A stretch of 64,000 bases of DNA from Pardosa pseudoannulata (GCA_032207245.1 CM063505.1:169395390-169459389), one strand, 5' to 3'; shown: positions 23,659 to 35,729, numbered from the stretch's first letter. The notes: generated by a model not told the origin, from the sequence alone. Translations and numbers: made by a program.

Positions 23659-24761
23659 TCCAAGAATAAAGATTTTGTAATAAATATTTCAAATACTACC
23701 GTATAAAATGCTCTTATGTTTTGTTTTTCTTCAAAATTTCTCAGAGGATTATTTAAAAAAAATTACATTACTTATGGAAGTTAGAAGCACAATGCTCGGT
23801 TTTAATCATTTTACTGTTTATGACATTTTAGGAAATCATAAAGTGATCAATCTATTGATTTCGTATTTTATAACTAAAAAGCAGCTAAATACTTTTTACT
23901 ACCAAAAAAAAATCCATCATGTATAAGACCAGGTAAGAAATCATAAATATGTTTAAATCAATCATAATAATTTGTATCAAAATAACAGAAGACTGTTTTA
24001 AGATTTCTCTTTGCAACGAGCAAGATGGAAAAGAAATACGCATGTCTTTTACACATCAGAAGTTTGTTTTATGCTTAAATTGCATTTAACTAATATATTT
24101 CCTGATTATTTTGCAAAAGGAAATGTTTTAAGGAATTATAAGAGGTTGTAAACTTTACATTACCCCTTATAAAGAAGAAATATTGAATTTCAGATGTTTG
24201 TTTGAATAGTATGATGAATATATATTTCATTAATATCCTGTATTCAAACTTGTCTCTATTTGTAGCAACTTTTGTTCAAATCTGGATATTTATATTTTAT
24301 ACAGAAAACATGTAGTAAAAATATCTATAAACATAATTCAGCAAATATGATGGGGCACACATCTCCAGAAATTTTTTTTCCTTGGAACAAGGTATAAAAA
24401 ACTAGAAAATTAGTAATCTGTGCTATCCCAAGATCTGGAAGAAAAAACTGACCAAATTGGGGTCAGAAACTTTATTTCCTGGTTTAAAGGAGATTTTTAT
24501 TTTCCTTTTTGAAAAATCTAAGCAGTAAAAGTGCTCTATCAGTTTTATTTTTAATACTTTTATTATTTTTACAGAAACATGTAAATTTAATTCCCGTATT
24601 GCATTTGTATTACTTAAAATCATATTTTATATAGTTATTTTAAATTTTGTTACATATAATTATAAGCATATTGGAAAATATCTTATTCATATACATCACT
24701 ATTTCTATGAAAAACACTAAAAAATTAACTTGTAAATTAATATCTTGTAAATTAAGTTTTA

Positions 24762-24930
24762 GTTTGGATCACTATGGTCTACAGTTTTTCTACACGACGA
24801 CTAATGAAATTGTAGCCTACTGCTTAAATCCGATTGCAAACAGGTACAAACATCATTCCAGCAACAGGAATCGAACTCACAAACATCAGTACGGAAGATT
24901 AGAGCCCTACCAATTCAACCATCATTCAGT
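24762..24930 (-). mobile_element. SINE family 2 copy in triplicated unit 3
   Basis: Same insertion as in units 1 and 2. The B box region reads GAGTTCGATTCC on the minus strand. An open frame of 96 codons crossing it is a by-product. Confidence 0.75.
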
Positions 24931-25465
24931 AAATTGAGGTCCAAGAATACAGATTTTGTAATAAAGTACTAAACTATCTTTATCATTTTTAGAAAACAAA
25001 AATATTTCGAATACTACCAGTATAAAATGCTCTTACGTTTTATTTTTATTCAAAACGTCTCAGAGAATTATTGAGAAAAACTTTATTCTAGTTATGGAAG
25101 TTAGAAACACAATGCTCTGTTTTAAGAATTTTACTGTTTATGACACTTTAAAAGTCATAAGGTGATTAATCTATTAATTTCAAACTTGAAAATTTAAAAA
25201 AAAAAAAACTCAATACTTTCTATCAAAGAAAACTACATGATTTATGAGACCTGGTAAGAAATCATAAATATGTTTAAATAAATCAAAATAATTTATATCA
25301 AAATAACAGAATACTTTTTTAAGTTTAGTATAGGAAAATTATTATTGTTACTAAATGCAAACTACAAAGTTGTTTGAAAAGCGAATGGAATTACTTTAAA
25401 GAATTATGACTGAAAAAAATATCTTAAAAAAAATTACTTCTATTTATTTCCATTTGCTATTAGAC

Positions 25466-26370
25466 CAGAGGTGGGCAAAAGGGCCGGCCCTTTTGCTTAC
25501 TTTATCCGGCCCGTTGAAAAATGCTGTACTCATTTTTTTTAATCTCTTATAAGTGATTTTGTTGAAATCAACAGTATTAGTATGCGTAATGTACATATTA
25601 TTAATGAAAAATATATAAATAATAGAGAGTATTATAATTTGAATAGCTGTAATCATATCCCTACTTTAATGTATACAACATCCATACTATCATAAAGCGT
25701 GTGGTCGGCTTACTACAAAGAATTGAACGTACACTCCTCTCACTCTTCGAGGGACGACAGACCGCAGCACGCGTACTGTTTATTTTGATTTAGCACTAGT
25801 CGCATACTCGTCATTTCTTTTGAGACTAATGTTTGTTATTTTGCAAATATAATAATAAATTGAAAAAGTGGACTTTCTGTAGGTGAAATTTTATAATTCT
25901 AATTACCAATATATTTACAAAATGTAATATAAATATAAAAATGTAATAACTATGATAAAAATAAAATAATTTGTGTCGTTAATATGTAAATAAATATCAA
26001 AATAAAATCATTTATAAAAATATTAATAAAATCTTTCATTAACTGATTTATTTAATGACCATTAATTTAATATAATGGATCATATTTCTTTAAAAATTAC
26101 ATGTTTTACTGGGCACAAATTGTTCGCATATGCACCTAAGTAAGACAATTTATTATTATTATTATCTTTTATTAACTCTCAAATTTCTCTGTCCAAAGGC
26201 TTTAAAATGATACTTATAGTGTTTTTGTCAAAAAAAATTCCTTGAGCAGGGAAAAAACTCCACCCAAAACATTCGCGTGTGCATAGCGTACACGGTGTAG
26301 TCCTCCGGCCCGGGAGACATTTTGAAAATTTCCTTTTGGCCCACGCTTAAAAGTATTTGCCCATCCCCTG
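25466..26370. mobile_element. Non-autonomous hAT element with perfect 8-bp target duplication
   Basis: The left end is CAGAGGTGGGCAAAAGGGCC. The right end, reversed, is CAGGGGATGGGCAAATAC. These are classic hAT-type termini. The 8-bp duplication TATTAGAC is identical at 25458-25465 and 26371-26378. The 905-bp interior has no intact transposase frame and a GC-richer central part (about 25680-25790) with GCAGCACGCGTACTG. It is an internally deleted or non-coding hAT copy. The perfect duplication suggests relatively recent insertion. Confidence 0.9.
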
Positions 26371-26436
26371 TATTAGACAAATAATTCTAAATAAAAAAGG
26401 AAGATAAATTTTAAAATCGTTCCGGTCTTTAAAGCA

Positions 26437-26652
26437 TTTATTGAACAATAAGCACATAAGACTTTGCAATAAACATTCACTGATAAATGCAATAAGTAAA
26501 CAGAAACTTTAAATTGATATTTCACAAAAAAATAACATAAAATAAACTATAAAATGATGATATACAAATTGAATTAATGATAAGTATGTATGTCAATGTT
26601 ATCACATTTTAGCTAATAGATCTTTATAAAACATTTTCTATTCCACAATACC
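26437..26652 (-). promoter_or_regulatory. Presumed 3' UTR and poly(A) signal of the 26653 gene
   Basis: AATAAA reads on the minus strand at 26442-26437. The overlapping ATTTA run found in the younger copies is absent here; only isolated ATTTA-like words remain near 26480. Confidence 0.6.
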
Positions 26653-27207
26653 CTACAAAGGGAAAACACCAGCATTGTTCACTGCAACTAACAATGAATT
26701 AGAACTTTTAACACAAGCGACTGTTACAGTATTCCATTCAGTTCTATAATATGACGTCGTATTATCGTTTTCATACATCTTCAAAACAGGAATGTTATAT
26801 CTAACTTCTTCGCACTTAACATTCTGTTTATTTCTCCTGATGGTTTGAGTTTTCCTCAAAGAAGTTTCACATTCCATATTTGGTAGTATTTGAGGAATTC
26901 TGTCGATCTGAATATCATATCGCAACCTTCTTGTGCAGGCTAAGTCTCCTGACTGACCAGTTTCAACAGAAGCAAAGCACATGCTCGATTCCTTTTCATT
27001 ATGTACCGTCACCGAAGACAAGTCAGCTAATTTCCTGCTGTAGTCATTTTCTTCTTTCATTCCAAATGACTCCGGAAATTTATTGAAGTCATCGTGCCTA
27101 GATTCTTTAAAATCGTTAATTGGCTGTTCAAATAACCGTGTTGGTAAGGCAAAGATACAAAGTGTTGAGCACAGAAAATAAACCATAAACGATACAAATG
27201 TAGCCAT
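26653..27207 (-). CDS. Secreted IL-17-like protein, single domain
   Basis: Encodes 184 residues when started at 27207. The frame is open 144 bases further upstream, but that region contains the TATA box, so it is promoter and not protein. Residues 1-20 are a signal peptide ending C-I-F-A. Cysteines at 77, 91, 113, 132 and 165 have the same spacing (14, 22, 19, 33) as in the other copies of the array. I-D-R-I-P-Q-I-L-P-N-M-E-C, K-C-E-E-V-R-Y-N-I-P-V-L and T-V-A-C-V-K are present. The Trp at position 95 of most copies is replaced by Leu. A sequon N-T-T occurs at 149. The tail is shorter (V-F-P-L end). No intron. A secreted cytokine-like ligand is inferred from the fold-type motifs. Confidence 0.85.
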   Translation of the reverse strand: MATFVSFMVYFLCSTLCIFALPTRLFEQPINDFKESRHDDFNKFPESFGMKEENDYSRKLADLSSVTVHNEKESSMCFASVETGQSGDLACTRRLRYDIQIDRIPQILPNMECETSLRKTQTIRRNKQNVKCEEVRYNIPVLKMYENDNTTSYYRTEWNTVTVACVKSSNSLLVAVNNAGVFPL

Positions 27208-27286
27208 TTCTATAAAAAAAGAGGAACAGTAAGTACAAAGAGCATAGATGTGCAAGCAAAATGTAATGAGTTGCTGTTCCTTACAG

Positions 27287-27331
27287 TTTTTATATACAAA
27301 TGTGAAAAGATATTTCCATTCAGGAAATTCC
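27287..27331 (-). promoter_or_regulatory. TATA box and kB-like site of the 26653 gene
   Basis: TATATAAAAA reads on the minus strand at 27296-27287, 80 bp before the ATG. GGAATTTCC (27331-27323) lies 27 bp further upstream and fits a Rel/NF-kB half-site pair. The same arrangement recurs in most later copies. Confidence 0.6.
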
Positions 27332-27737
27332 AGATGACATTGGAAAATCATTCAAAATTCGGAGTATTCCGATTATATGATATGAATGAAAAACCAGTTG
27401 TTATATTTAGGTATAGATATTATTTTAATCTCTTTTAATAGATAAAAGGCGGTGTAGAGATTGCATTTATAATTTTCGGTTTTCTTTTTCATCTGTGTTA
27501 TAAGCAAAATTACAATGCATATCCAGCTGTTGTGTAAAAGGCTACAAAGAATTAATTTGGAAAAAGTAGTTTAAAAATTATTAATTTAAAAAATATTTGA
27601 CTACATATGTGTTTGATAGGGAATTTAAAGAATGCTGTTATTTCTAAATATATAATAGACATTAAATAAAGGGAAATATTTTATTTTAAGAAATGTTTTA
27701 GCAATTACATATTTTTATATAGAATGGGATATGAAAC

Positions 27738-28265
27738 ACACTCAAGACCCAAAACATTATGACCGACCCTACATTTTGCAATGAACTCGCCTGGATGACG
27801 TGGAAGGCACGTGATCAGGTGCAAGTGGTATTTAACTGCTGCTGGAGAGTCTGAAGAATCATTCTTTCACTTCCATTTTTTTTATGGCCTCTGCTTTTCC
27901 AGATGGAAATGGAATGTTCCAACAAGACAACGCCCCGTGTCACAAGGCTAAAATTGTGTTGGATTGGTTCCAGGAACATGATGTTGAATTCCAGTTAATG
28001 TCCTGGTCGCCTAACTCACCGGATCTCAATCCGATAGAACACATTTGTGATGTCATGGGACGGCAGCTCAGAGTTCAAAGACCACCAATTCGCAATATCT
28101 CGGATTCGCGTAACCGTTGCTTAAACATCTGGTACAATCTGTCTCCGGCCATCTACCAAGGGCTTGTGGCATCCATGCCAAGGCGGGTTGGAAGCTGTGT
28201 TGCGCCCCAAAGGTGGGCCAACTCGTTATTGACAGGCGGTCATAACGTTTTGGCTTTTGAGTATA
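27738..28265 (+). mobile_element. Internally deleted Tc1-type DNA transposon
   Basis: The left end ACTCAAGACCCAAAACATTATGACC and the reversed right end ACTCAAAAGCCAAAACGTTATGACC form the terminal inverted repeats. They enclose only the C-terminal part of a transposase. The 5' portion of the coding region is missing. Confidence 0.8.
27884..28265 (+). pseudogene. Tc1-like transposase, C-terminal remnant
   Basis: The frame carries Q-Q-D-N-A-P-C-H (second catalytic Asp of the DDE triad) and, after the expected gap, S-P-D-L-N-P-I-E-H (the Glu), then a typical C-terminus with S-M-P-R-R-V. The N-terminal DNA-binding domains and first Asp are absent. The frame runs on to 28381, but past about 28240 it is only terminal repeat and flank. 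Non-functional. Confidence 0.85.
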
Positions 28266-28389
28266 TATGGGAACTTTTGAAGTATTTAGAACCAATCCCT
28301 ATAACACAGTCATATGGTGCTTCTCTACTTAATGAATTCACAATTAAAAATCCAAATTCAGCAAGACTAAACGTACAGTAAGATTTCTA

Positions 28390-29380
28390 TCTAAGAAAGT
28401 CGCTAAATACTTAAAACATATTCGTTGTATAATAAATTCATATTCAAGGTACGTAAAACAGATTTTAAATTCATAAACACGAAATACTGTAAAATAAATT
28501 AATAACTCTGTTGGATTTTTACTTGTTAAGTTTGAAAACCAATGAAAAAAGTAATTTGAATTTTTAAAAACTTTTGAAACCTTATACACTGAAATGTTAA
28601 AACCTTGTGAATACCACATTTAGCTGTTTAGAGTTTTAAATTATTTTCTCGATCGTACGATTTTAAAATTTTATTTAGAAATTTATGAAATACATCACTT
28701 TTATCTCAGCTACTTTGAGAGAGATAAAGGTGACTATTCAAAACTCTATTTAATACCGATATCTTTTTAAATTTTGATAATTACACTTGAAATTTGTTTT
28801 GATAAGTTGTCCAGTAGTACTCAGTAGAAAGAATATAATAAAAACATGTGTATATTTCGAACATGCACAGTAAGTATCTTCTTTACACGTTCACATTTTG
28901 TCGTCATTTTAACTTTTTAAAATTTTATTTTGTATACATTCCTATTGGAAAACCATATCTTATAAATTTGGTAAGCACATAAATTTTGGAAATTGTGAGG
29001 AATAATCTCGTAAAAAAATTGTATTGTTTAAAAAGAACCTTTTTTTATATTTTTAAGTAAATGAGCTATTTTTTTCTAAACCGTACAATAATTGCCAGCT
29101 GCCAGATAAAAGTTTTAAAGCCTTTCATGTATGTATTTATGATACCGATTAAGAAATTTTTTTTCTTTTATAATTTGTAGATAGTTTCAGGTTGTTCTTT
29201 ATATGACCAAAGTTATCTAATAAATCGCCAAGTATTTGTTTCGAATTTTTTTTTAAATTTAAACAACAAATTAGTCATCATTTATTTTTGCTCATTGGTG
29301 TAGATCTTGGCTGTTTTAAGTAAAAACTACACATAACATTTTAATGTTTAAATAATTGAAATATACACAGACGTGTATAT
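28390..29380. other. AT-rich non-coding stretch
   Basis: Nothing recognisable is seen. Confidence 0.5.
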
Positions 29381-29422
29381 ATATATATTTATGTATATAT
29401 ATATAAATGTATATGTATATAA

Positions 29423-29462
<40 letters not shown>

Positions 29463-29476
29463 GTATATGTATATAA

Positions 29477-29524
<48 letters not shown>
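29380..29524. repeat. (TA)n microsatellite, two related blocks
   Basis: Two blocks of TATATA separated by the repeated phrase AAATGTATATGTATATAAG. The minus-strand frame of Tyr-Ile repeats across it is not a gene. Confidence 0.95.
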
Positions 29525-29526
<2 letters not shown>

Positions 29527-30037
29527 GAGCGAGGGGAGACTGAGAAGGGGGAGGGGCCAGTGAATGTATAATTAATGAATTAATGTATAATAAGCTGATC
29601 GTAAACATCGTGATTAAAAATGTAAATTTTCATTTTTCATAGAACATAGTTAATGATGACAGAAACCCAACATCAATGATTTTATAAATTATATCTCTGA
29701 TTTTGTATGTACTATTTTTCACAATTCTGATGTATACACTTAATCATTACAGCACATGAAAAATTTTCGTAATTAAGTTGTTTTTTACTGGGGGAAAATT
29801 CTTGTTGTCAGCGCTCTTGGGTGCAACTTCTGGGTTGCACTTATATCAGAATGAACTCTGTGGCTTTTGGTTGTATAAATTGTCCAGTTTGAATGGATGT
29901 GCTGTGTTGCTGCTCTGAATAAAGTTTAATTTTAGACTTCTGCTTTCTCTTCAATATGAGGCCCGACTTCATCTTTGCATTTTTATTATTGCTAGATATT
30001 GAGCTTTCTCCTTGTGAAGATGTTTTATAAAAAATGG

Positions 30038-30041
<4 letters not shown>

Positions 30042-30068
<27 letters not shown>

Positions 30069-30121
30069 TCTATATATATATATATATATATATATAATAC
30101 TATATATCATATAATATATAT
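30042..30121. repeat. (CA)n(TA)n microsatellite
   Basis: A run of about 13 CA units passes into TATATA. The open frame across it is spurious. Confidence 0.95.
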
Positions 30122-31940
30122 GTTTAGAGATTACTTCAGTACATTAGAGATGAGAAAAAAATTGTTGGAAAATATATCTTCGCGAACATTAAAAAAAGAG
30201 TTCAGTGCTTTTACTGCCATTGATGAAGCCTATTTATGCCCTCATTCACGTTAGATGACTCTTTAGAATATTTTTCCTTCAAAAGGCGAAGATGAAAGAT
30301 GTCTTTAAGATTCTTTTCAATTTTTTCTAAGTTCGCTCAACTTGTGTTCCAGCCTACCAGTTTACAACTCATAAATCCATTTTTGTAAATGTAACACAGG
30401 CAACTGCAAATTGCGACAAGATGCTGATTGATTACAATCTATTTGTCTATACAGATGTTGCCATTCGGTGAGTGTAGAAATAGCACACTGTTTCGATGCA
30501 CGTATAGTTTGTTACACGTACATTACGCTGAGCTACTATAGCTCTAATACTTACAGCTACTGATAGTTCATTTCAGAACCCTATACCTACCGTTATACAC
30601 ACACGCTCACAAACATATATAGGAGATGGATAGCTAGTTATATAGATATGTGCCTAGAGAATTAAAATATTTGGTGACTATTGTTGCAGCTAAGTAGTTC
30701 TACAATTTGTATGTGTGTGAAATGTGACAACCCCCCCCCTGTCGATCGAAAGGTCAGGACCTGTGCACCTGCAATTTTGAAGAAGTTCAGTGGGAAATTT
30801 CATATAGGACCGACCCTGGAATATATCTGGGGGAGGATACTGAATGCTAATAGTAAGTATAATAGCAGGAACGTCGTGTGGTAACCCCAATGTTTTTTTT
30901 ACTATGGGCAAATCTGATTAATCTTCATAACAACTGGACGAGAAGCAATGAAAGATTCAGAGAATCTGAGAGAAAAAAAGGAGAGGGGGAGCTGTCGAGG
31001 AGAAGGAGACTGCAGGTGACGACCTTAGCTGCAATTCCTGTTTCAAGAACTCTTCCAACGTCAGGAGAGATCTTGACAGCCCGACTGCCCTGTTGGATAT
31101 TCCCGGGATTGATACCTTAACTTGGCCTTGCCAGTGCTTAGTCCCTCGATAGATGCTACCTTTCGTCCTCAGATGTGTGCCCGTTTCATAATTGTGAACC
31201 ATCTCTTAATTTCGTCCGTTAGAATTTACTGCTTTTGAGACTGAAGTCACCACCTCATATTAAGGTAACATTAAGTCTCTAAATGCTGCTGCTTTAATAA
31301 TATCCTGATTGTATAAATAAAAATTTGTAAATAATGATATAAGTTATAAAATGTTAAGTTTGCAGAATAATTAAAAGTTAATCATGTATTTTTGGCCAAC
31401 CAACACATAATCTCTGGGTTTAAGAGCTACAAGTAGCTCAGTGTTTGAATATGTGTAGCAAAACTATACGTGAATCGTAACATTGTCATTATTATTTACT
31501 TGGGCTATTTCGATATTTTGTGACCAGAATAAGAATAACCTGATTTGAAGCTATAGGAAAGTCTTTGGTTATGAGACATGGAACTAATCGCTGGACATGT
31601 AAACTTTCAGCATGTATCATGCCACTAGAAACTTCACGCATTTTCTCTCTTTTATTTAGAGAAATACATACTTTTTTTCATATATAGAATGTTCTAGACT
31701 CTAAAAAATTTGTAAAATTCTAATCCTTCCCCCCAAATGTTTATCATACTACTTTTTCTTGTTTCTGAGAGTAGATGAAATGAAGCTACCAAACACGTTT
31801 TATCACGAGGATCGCTATATGAAATCTAGAATTTATAGACATTAGTCAAATATATCTAATACCTATTATATGTTTTAAAATTCCCCAAAAAGTAAAATGA
31901 ATATTTCTTAAGAAAAATAATAATGCAAGATTCTAATACA
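30122..31940. other. Non-coding stretch with an unidentified GC-richer segment
   Basis: At about 30725-31215 composition rises and purine/pyrimidine-rich blocks occur (GAGAGAAAAAAAGGAGAGGG). Overlapping short frames on both strands have no domain I can name. It may be a piece of a retroelement or unrelated exon debris. The rest is AT-rich. Confidence 0.4.
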
Positions 31941-31945
31941 AAATA

Positions 31946-32105
31946 TTTATTAAAAAGTACATCGTACGAAGGACTGCAATGAATAAATAAATAAATAAAT
32001 CCATTTAAAATAATATTTTATGTAAATAAAAAAAAGTAGTACAATAATATACAAAGTTGATAATATATCTAATTTTTATCCCAGTTTTAGATAACAGTCT
32101 TCAAT
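31946..32105 (-). promoter_or_regulatory. 3' UTR of the two-domain gene: ATTTA run and poly(A) signal
   Basis: On the minus strand GGATTTATTTATTTATTTATTC spans 32002-31981, overlapping AUUUA pentamers as in AU-rich elements. It is followed by AATAAA at 31951-31946. Confidence 0.6.
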
Positions 32106-33131
32106 TCATTTAATATTTTTAATAGGAAAAACACCTGAATTCTTTACTGCAACAAACAATGGATTATTACTTCTAATACAATCAACCGTTATAGTACGCC
32201 ATTCAGTTCTAAAGGAGGAAGTGAAATTGCTGTTTTCATATTTCTTCAAAACAGGAATGTTGTATCTAACCTCTTCACACTTAAAATTTGATTTCTTTCT
32301 TCTGATAGTTGGAGTATTCCACACAGAATCTTCACATTCCATATTTGGTAACATTTCTGGAATTCTGTTGATTTCAGTATCAAACTGCCATCTACTTTTG
32401 CAGGCTATATCTCCAGCTTGGCCAATTTCAAAAGAAGTAAAGCACATCGTAGAGTCTTTAATGTTATGAATCTTTACCAAAGACAAGTCGGTTGATTTCC
32501 CTCTGTTGCCAATTTCTTCTTCTAATTCTTTCCCCGGAGGCGTATTAATTACCTCGTGCTCAGATTTTTGGTATTTGTGGCCAAAATTCACTGTACTAGA
32601 ATCCTTTACTTCAACTAAGAGTGAAATCTTACTTCTAACACAAGCAACAGTTACAGTATTCCAATCAGGTTTATAGAAGGAAGTCATATTGCCGTTTTCA
32701 TATTTCATTAACACAGGAATATTATAACTAACTTCTTCGCATCTAACTTTTGGTTCGCTTCTCCTAATGATTGGAATATTTCTCAGAGAATTTCCACATA
32801 CAATATTTGGTAGCACTTGAGGAATTCTACTTATCTGAATATCAAACTGCCATCTACTTCTGCAGGCTTCATCTCCGGCATGACCAATTTCAACATCAGT
32901 AAAACACATGCTTGGCTCCTTTGTATGATGCACATTCACCCAAGACATGTTTGTTAATTTCCTTCTCAAATTAATTTCTTGTAATCCAAAAGACTCTGAG
33001 GTTCTGTTAAAGATTTCGTGCCCAGATTCTTGAAAATCGTGAGTGGAATGTTGAATCAGCTGAGTTGGCATGGAAAGGACACAAAGTATTGAGAACAACA
33101 AATAAACCATTAAAGATGCTAATACAGCCAT
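32106..33131 (-). CDS. Two-domain secreted IL-17-like protein
   Basis: Encodes 341 residues from the ATG at 33131; an ATG two codons earlier (33137) is also possible. The frame is open to 33269, but that part covers the TATA box. Residues 1-20 are the signal peptide. Domain 1 has cysteines at 76, 90, 112, 131 and 164. Domain 2 has them at 230, 244, 266, 285 and 318. Every pair is exactly 154 residues apart, so the second half is an in-frame tandem copy of residues about 31-180 without its own signal peptide. Both halves keep R-I-P-(Q/E), C-E-E-V-x-Y-N-I-P-V-L and W-(N/R)-T-(V/I)-T-V, and each has an N-x-T sequon (148 and 302). The link region is about residues 178-188. The end product could act as a covalent dimer in one chain; this is inference. 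Confidence 0.85.
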   Translation of the reverse strand: MAVLASLMVYLLFSILCVLSMPTQLIQHSTHDFQESGHEIFNRTSESFGLQEINLRRKLTNMSWVNVHHTKEPSMCFTDVEIGHAGDEACRSRWQFDIQISRIPQVLPNIVCGNSLRNIPIIRRSEPKVRCEEVSYNIPVLMKYENGNMTSFYKPDWNTVTVACVRSKISLLVEVKDSSTVNFGHKYQKSEHEVINTPPGKELEEEIGNRGKSTDLSLVKIHNIKDSTMCFTSFEIGQAGDIACKSRWQFDTEINRIPEMLPNMECEDSVWNTPTIRRKKSNFKCEEVRYNIPVLKKYENSNFTSSFRTEWRTITVDCIRSNNPLFVAVKNSGVFPIKNIK

Positions 33132-33206
33132 GCTCATGAGATACGATGATTGGTAAATAGGAAAGAAGATTTGCAAACCAAGTGTGATCAAGAGTTCTTT
33201 CTCACA

Positions 33207-33249
33207 GTTTATATACAAATGTAAAAAAAAATTCCATTGAGGTAATTCC
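33207..33249 (-). promoter_or_regulatory. TATA box and kB-like site of the two-domain gene
   Basis: TATATAAAC reads at 33215-33207 on the minus strand, 76 bp before the ATG. GGAATTACC (33249-33241) lies 26 bp upstream, matching the kB-like palindrome of the other copies. Confidence 0.6.
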
Positions 33250-33984
33250 ACATAACAGTGGAAAATCATTTTAAATTATAAATTATATCACAGAAATTCC
33301 AGCTTTTATCTTTATTTACGGACATTTTAATCTCTCGCAACAAATTTGTAGATAGGATAAAATTTTGAAATCCCATAGATAAGAGATAATGATATTAAAG
33401 TTTTTAATTTATTGTTTTCTGCAAAATGCATAAAAACAGAGTGCAATGCTCTTTGTGTATAAGGTCGCAAAAATTAAGTTTTACATACAATAATATTTAA
33501 TGAGTTATATATTCTTTCGAAACTTGTTAGCTTTTGTTAGTACTGAATATTTCATGGTTAAAAAATACATGAAATAAGATAAGCTTAGGAAATAGTTATT
33601 TTTTCATTTTTATTATATATATGAGGTGGAACACATTAGATCTTTTAACATAGAACTTTAATTATTATAGAACATTAAATATAGAACGTTTAAAATATTT
33701 ATATCTTATTCTTATAATTCAGTTAGATGTATGATTTTTATTTTTTCAGATCTTTTTTCATACCCGTAAGTGGGAATGTAAGTGTTATAATGTCTTTCAT
33801 ACTAAACATATGCAAAATAACAGCTTATTTAGTCCTTATTAAATAAGAATTTTTGCTTAGTTTAGAGTAAAAGGATCACAAGTTGCATATCCCTCTTATA
33901 AAATTTGCTAGTTTTGTTTTTGAAGTAATATATTATTTTATAATATAAAATATATACACCAATTGCATACAATATAATTTCAAA

Positions 33985-34590
33985 CTGTAAGCAAGTTTAA
34001 ATATTTAGGATCAGAAGTTAATAATCTGAATAATTTAATTCCTGAGATCCGTAGTAGAAACACAGATTTTCGGACTCAAAAAATACTTGAAGTCTAACTT
34101 CACTAGCAGAAAAACGAAGATCGAAATTTACAAAAGCTTAATCAGACCCATTATTACTTATTCTGTTGAGACCTGGACAATGACAGAAAAAGTAAAAAAT
34201 ATCCTTTCTGTTTTGAAAGAAAAATTTTGAGAAGTATTTTTGGTGGCATAAAACATAATATTATCTGGGGAAGAACTAACTCTGAACTCTATAAATCTGT
34301 TAAAGATCTAGATATAGTACAATATATGAGGATTCAGAAAATCAAATGGGCAGGACACATGTGGAGAATGAATGAAGATCGTGCAACAAAAAAGATGTTC
34401 TCGGCCAGACCATTGGCACTCGAAAAAGAAGGAGACCACCTAAACTTAGGTGGCTCGACTGCTTGGAATCGAACTTGAGACTTTTAAATATTACTAACTG
34501 GATGTCTATGGCCAGGGGCAGAAGAGCCTGGAATTCAATTCTGATTAAGGCAAGATCCCATGCTGGCCATTTAAGAGGAAGAAGAAGCAT
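33985..34590 (+). pseudogene. Non-LTR retrotransposon, post-RT region remnant
   Basis: Plus-strand frames contain F-K-Y-L-G-S, K-T-K-I-E-I-Y-K-S-L-I-R-P-I-I-T-Y, I-Q-K-I-K-W-A-G-H and then, after a frameshift near 34440, P-K-L-R-W-L-D and A-R-G-R-R-A-W-N. These are the standard words of the region after the reverse transcriptase domain of arthropod LINE elements. Stops and at least two frameshifts break it. The catalytic RT core and endonuclease are not in this piece. Confidence 0.85.
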
Positions 34591-34996
34591 ACAATATAAA
34601 TATTTTATCATTTTCAAGATATTTTTTGAAATATATAAATCAGAAACAAACTTTTATATCAAATGGAAGCATCGTTTTAATGATCATTTTTACTGCTATT
34701 AAATCTATCCTCAATTATAATAATACGAGTGGCATATATTTTATAGCATGATAAATACGTAACATATTTTAATTTACAACCTAATAATGCTTAAAGCATT
34801 ATTAATTTTTATTAAAATTTTAGACTGTGTTGAATGTTCAAGCTTACAGAACAAAACGGATTTTTAGCTTCAGCCTAAAAATTTATGTTATATTCATTTA
34901 TAAAAATATATTACCGGGTAAGCCACTTTCCTTTTTCTTTGATGTAAGTACTTTACTTTTGTCTGAAAAATATATTACTTGAAATGACAAAATCGA

Positions 34997-35137
<141 letters not shown>

Positions 35138-35729
35138 ATAATATCAATATCTAAGCCCTAAAGTCTATTCCAAAATTATCCCTTTTCCCCATTCATTATT
35201 CTAGATCTTAATTTCTTCTCTTTATATTAACCATATTTCCCAGCCATCCAATTTAAACGAGGATGTTTTCATTCCTTCAGCGTAACCCCGAAATTCTTTC
35301 TATGATTCCCAAAACAGAAAATGATATAGCTGGCATTTTAATTAGGAAGTTATAACTCTCATAGGAAAAATCTGTAATGATCAGCAGTAATGCTCCTCTG
35401 AGACGCCACACTTTACAGATGGCTCCAGTCAAAGGTTACTTTCTATAAGCAAATAACACGTGCTTCAGCATTTTTCCCACACACGGGTTTTAGCCGTCTC
35501 TCGCAGAAGGTTGGCATTACAATTACTTAGAGAGATAGCGTTCTGACACCGTCAGGTTCAGACGTCTCTGGATTCTGTGCAATTTTATAGGATGAAATAA
35601 AAAGTTAAGTTCGGCCACGACGAATGATGTGCTTCTTTCTAACGGACGGTTAGCGGGACACTTGGCAGCCCAGCATGCCCGGGCTGAGGAAAATAATAGG
35701 GGCAAATTTTAAAAAGCAGTTTTCATGTA

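Larger units (their letters stand above)
22250..25330. repeat. Segmental triplication, ~0.87-1.3-kb units each carrying a SINE
   Basis: GCATGTCTTTTACACATCAGAAG marks the units near 22270, 23140 and 24043 (the motif is described by position; 871 and 903 bp apart). Each unit then has a block ending TTGGATC, the same minus-strand SINE, CCGTAAATTAAGGTCCAAGAAT (GT-A variants), and a block with ATGGAAGTTAGAA and CAATGCTC. The third unit is longer because of extra sequence at about 24330-24640. Since the SINE sits at the same place in all three, it inserted before the triplication. Confidence 0.85.

Noticed and set aside
27208..27351. Upstream ATG giving a 232-residue protein for the 26653 gene
   Set aside because: The extra 48 codons cover the TATA box and kB-like site and match no other copy; the start at 27207 fits the family.
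30681..31202. Overlapping frames on both strands as a gene
   Set aside because: No recognisable domain, start context or conservation within the window; left as unidentified GC-richer DNA.
33132..33269. Upstream ATG giving a 387-residue protein for the two-domain gene
   Set aside because: Same reason: this stretch contains TATATAAAC and the upstream site. The start at 33131 (or 33137) fits the signal peptide.
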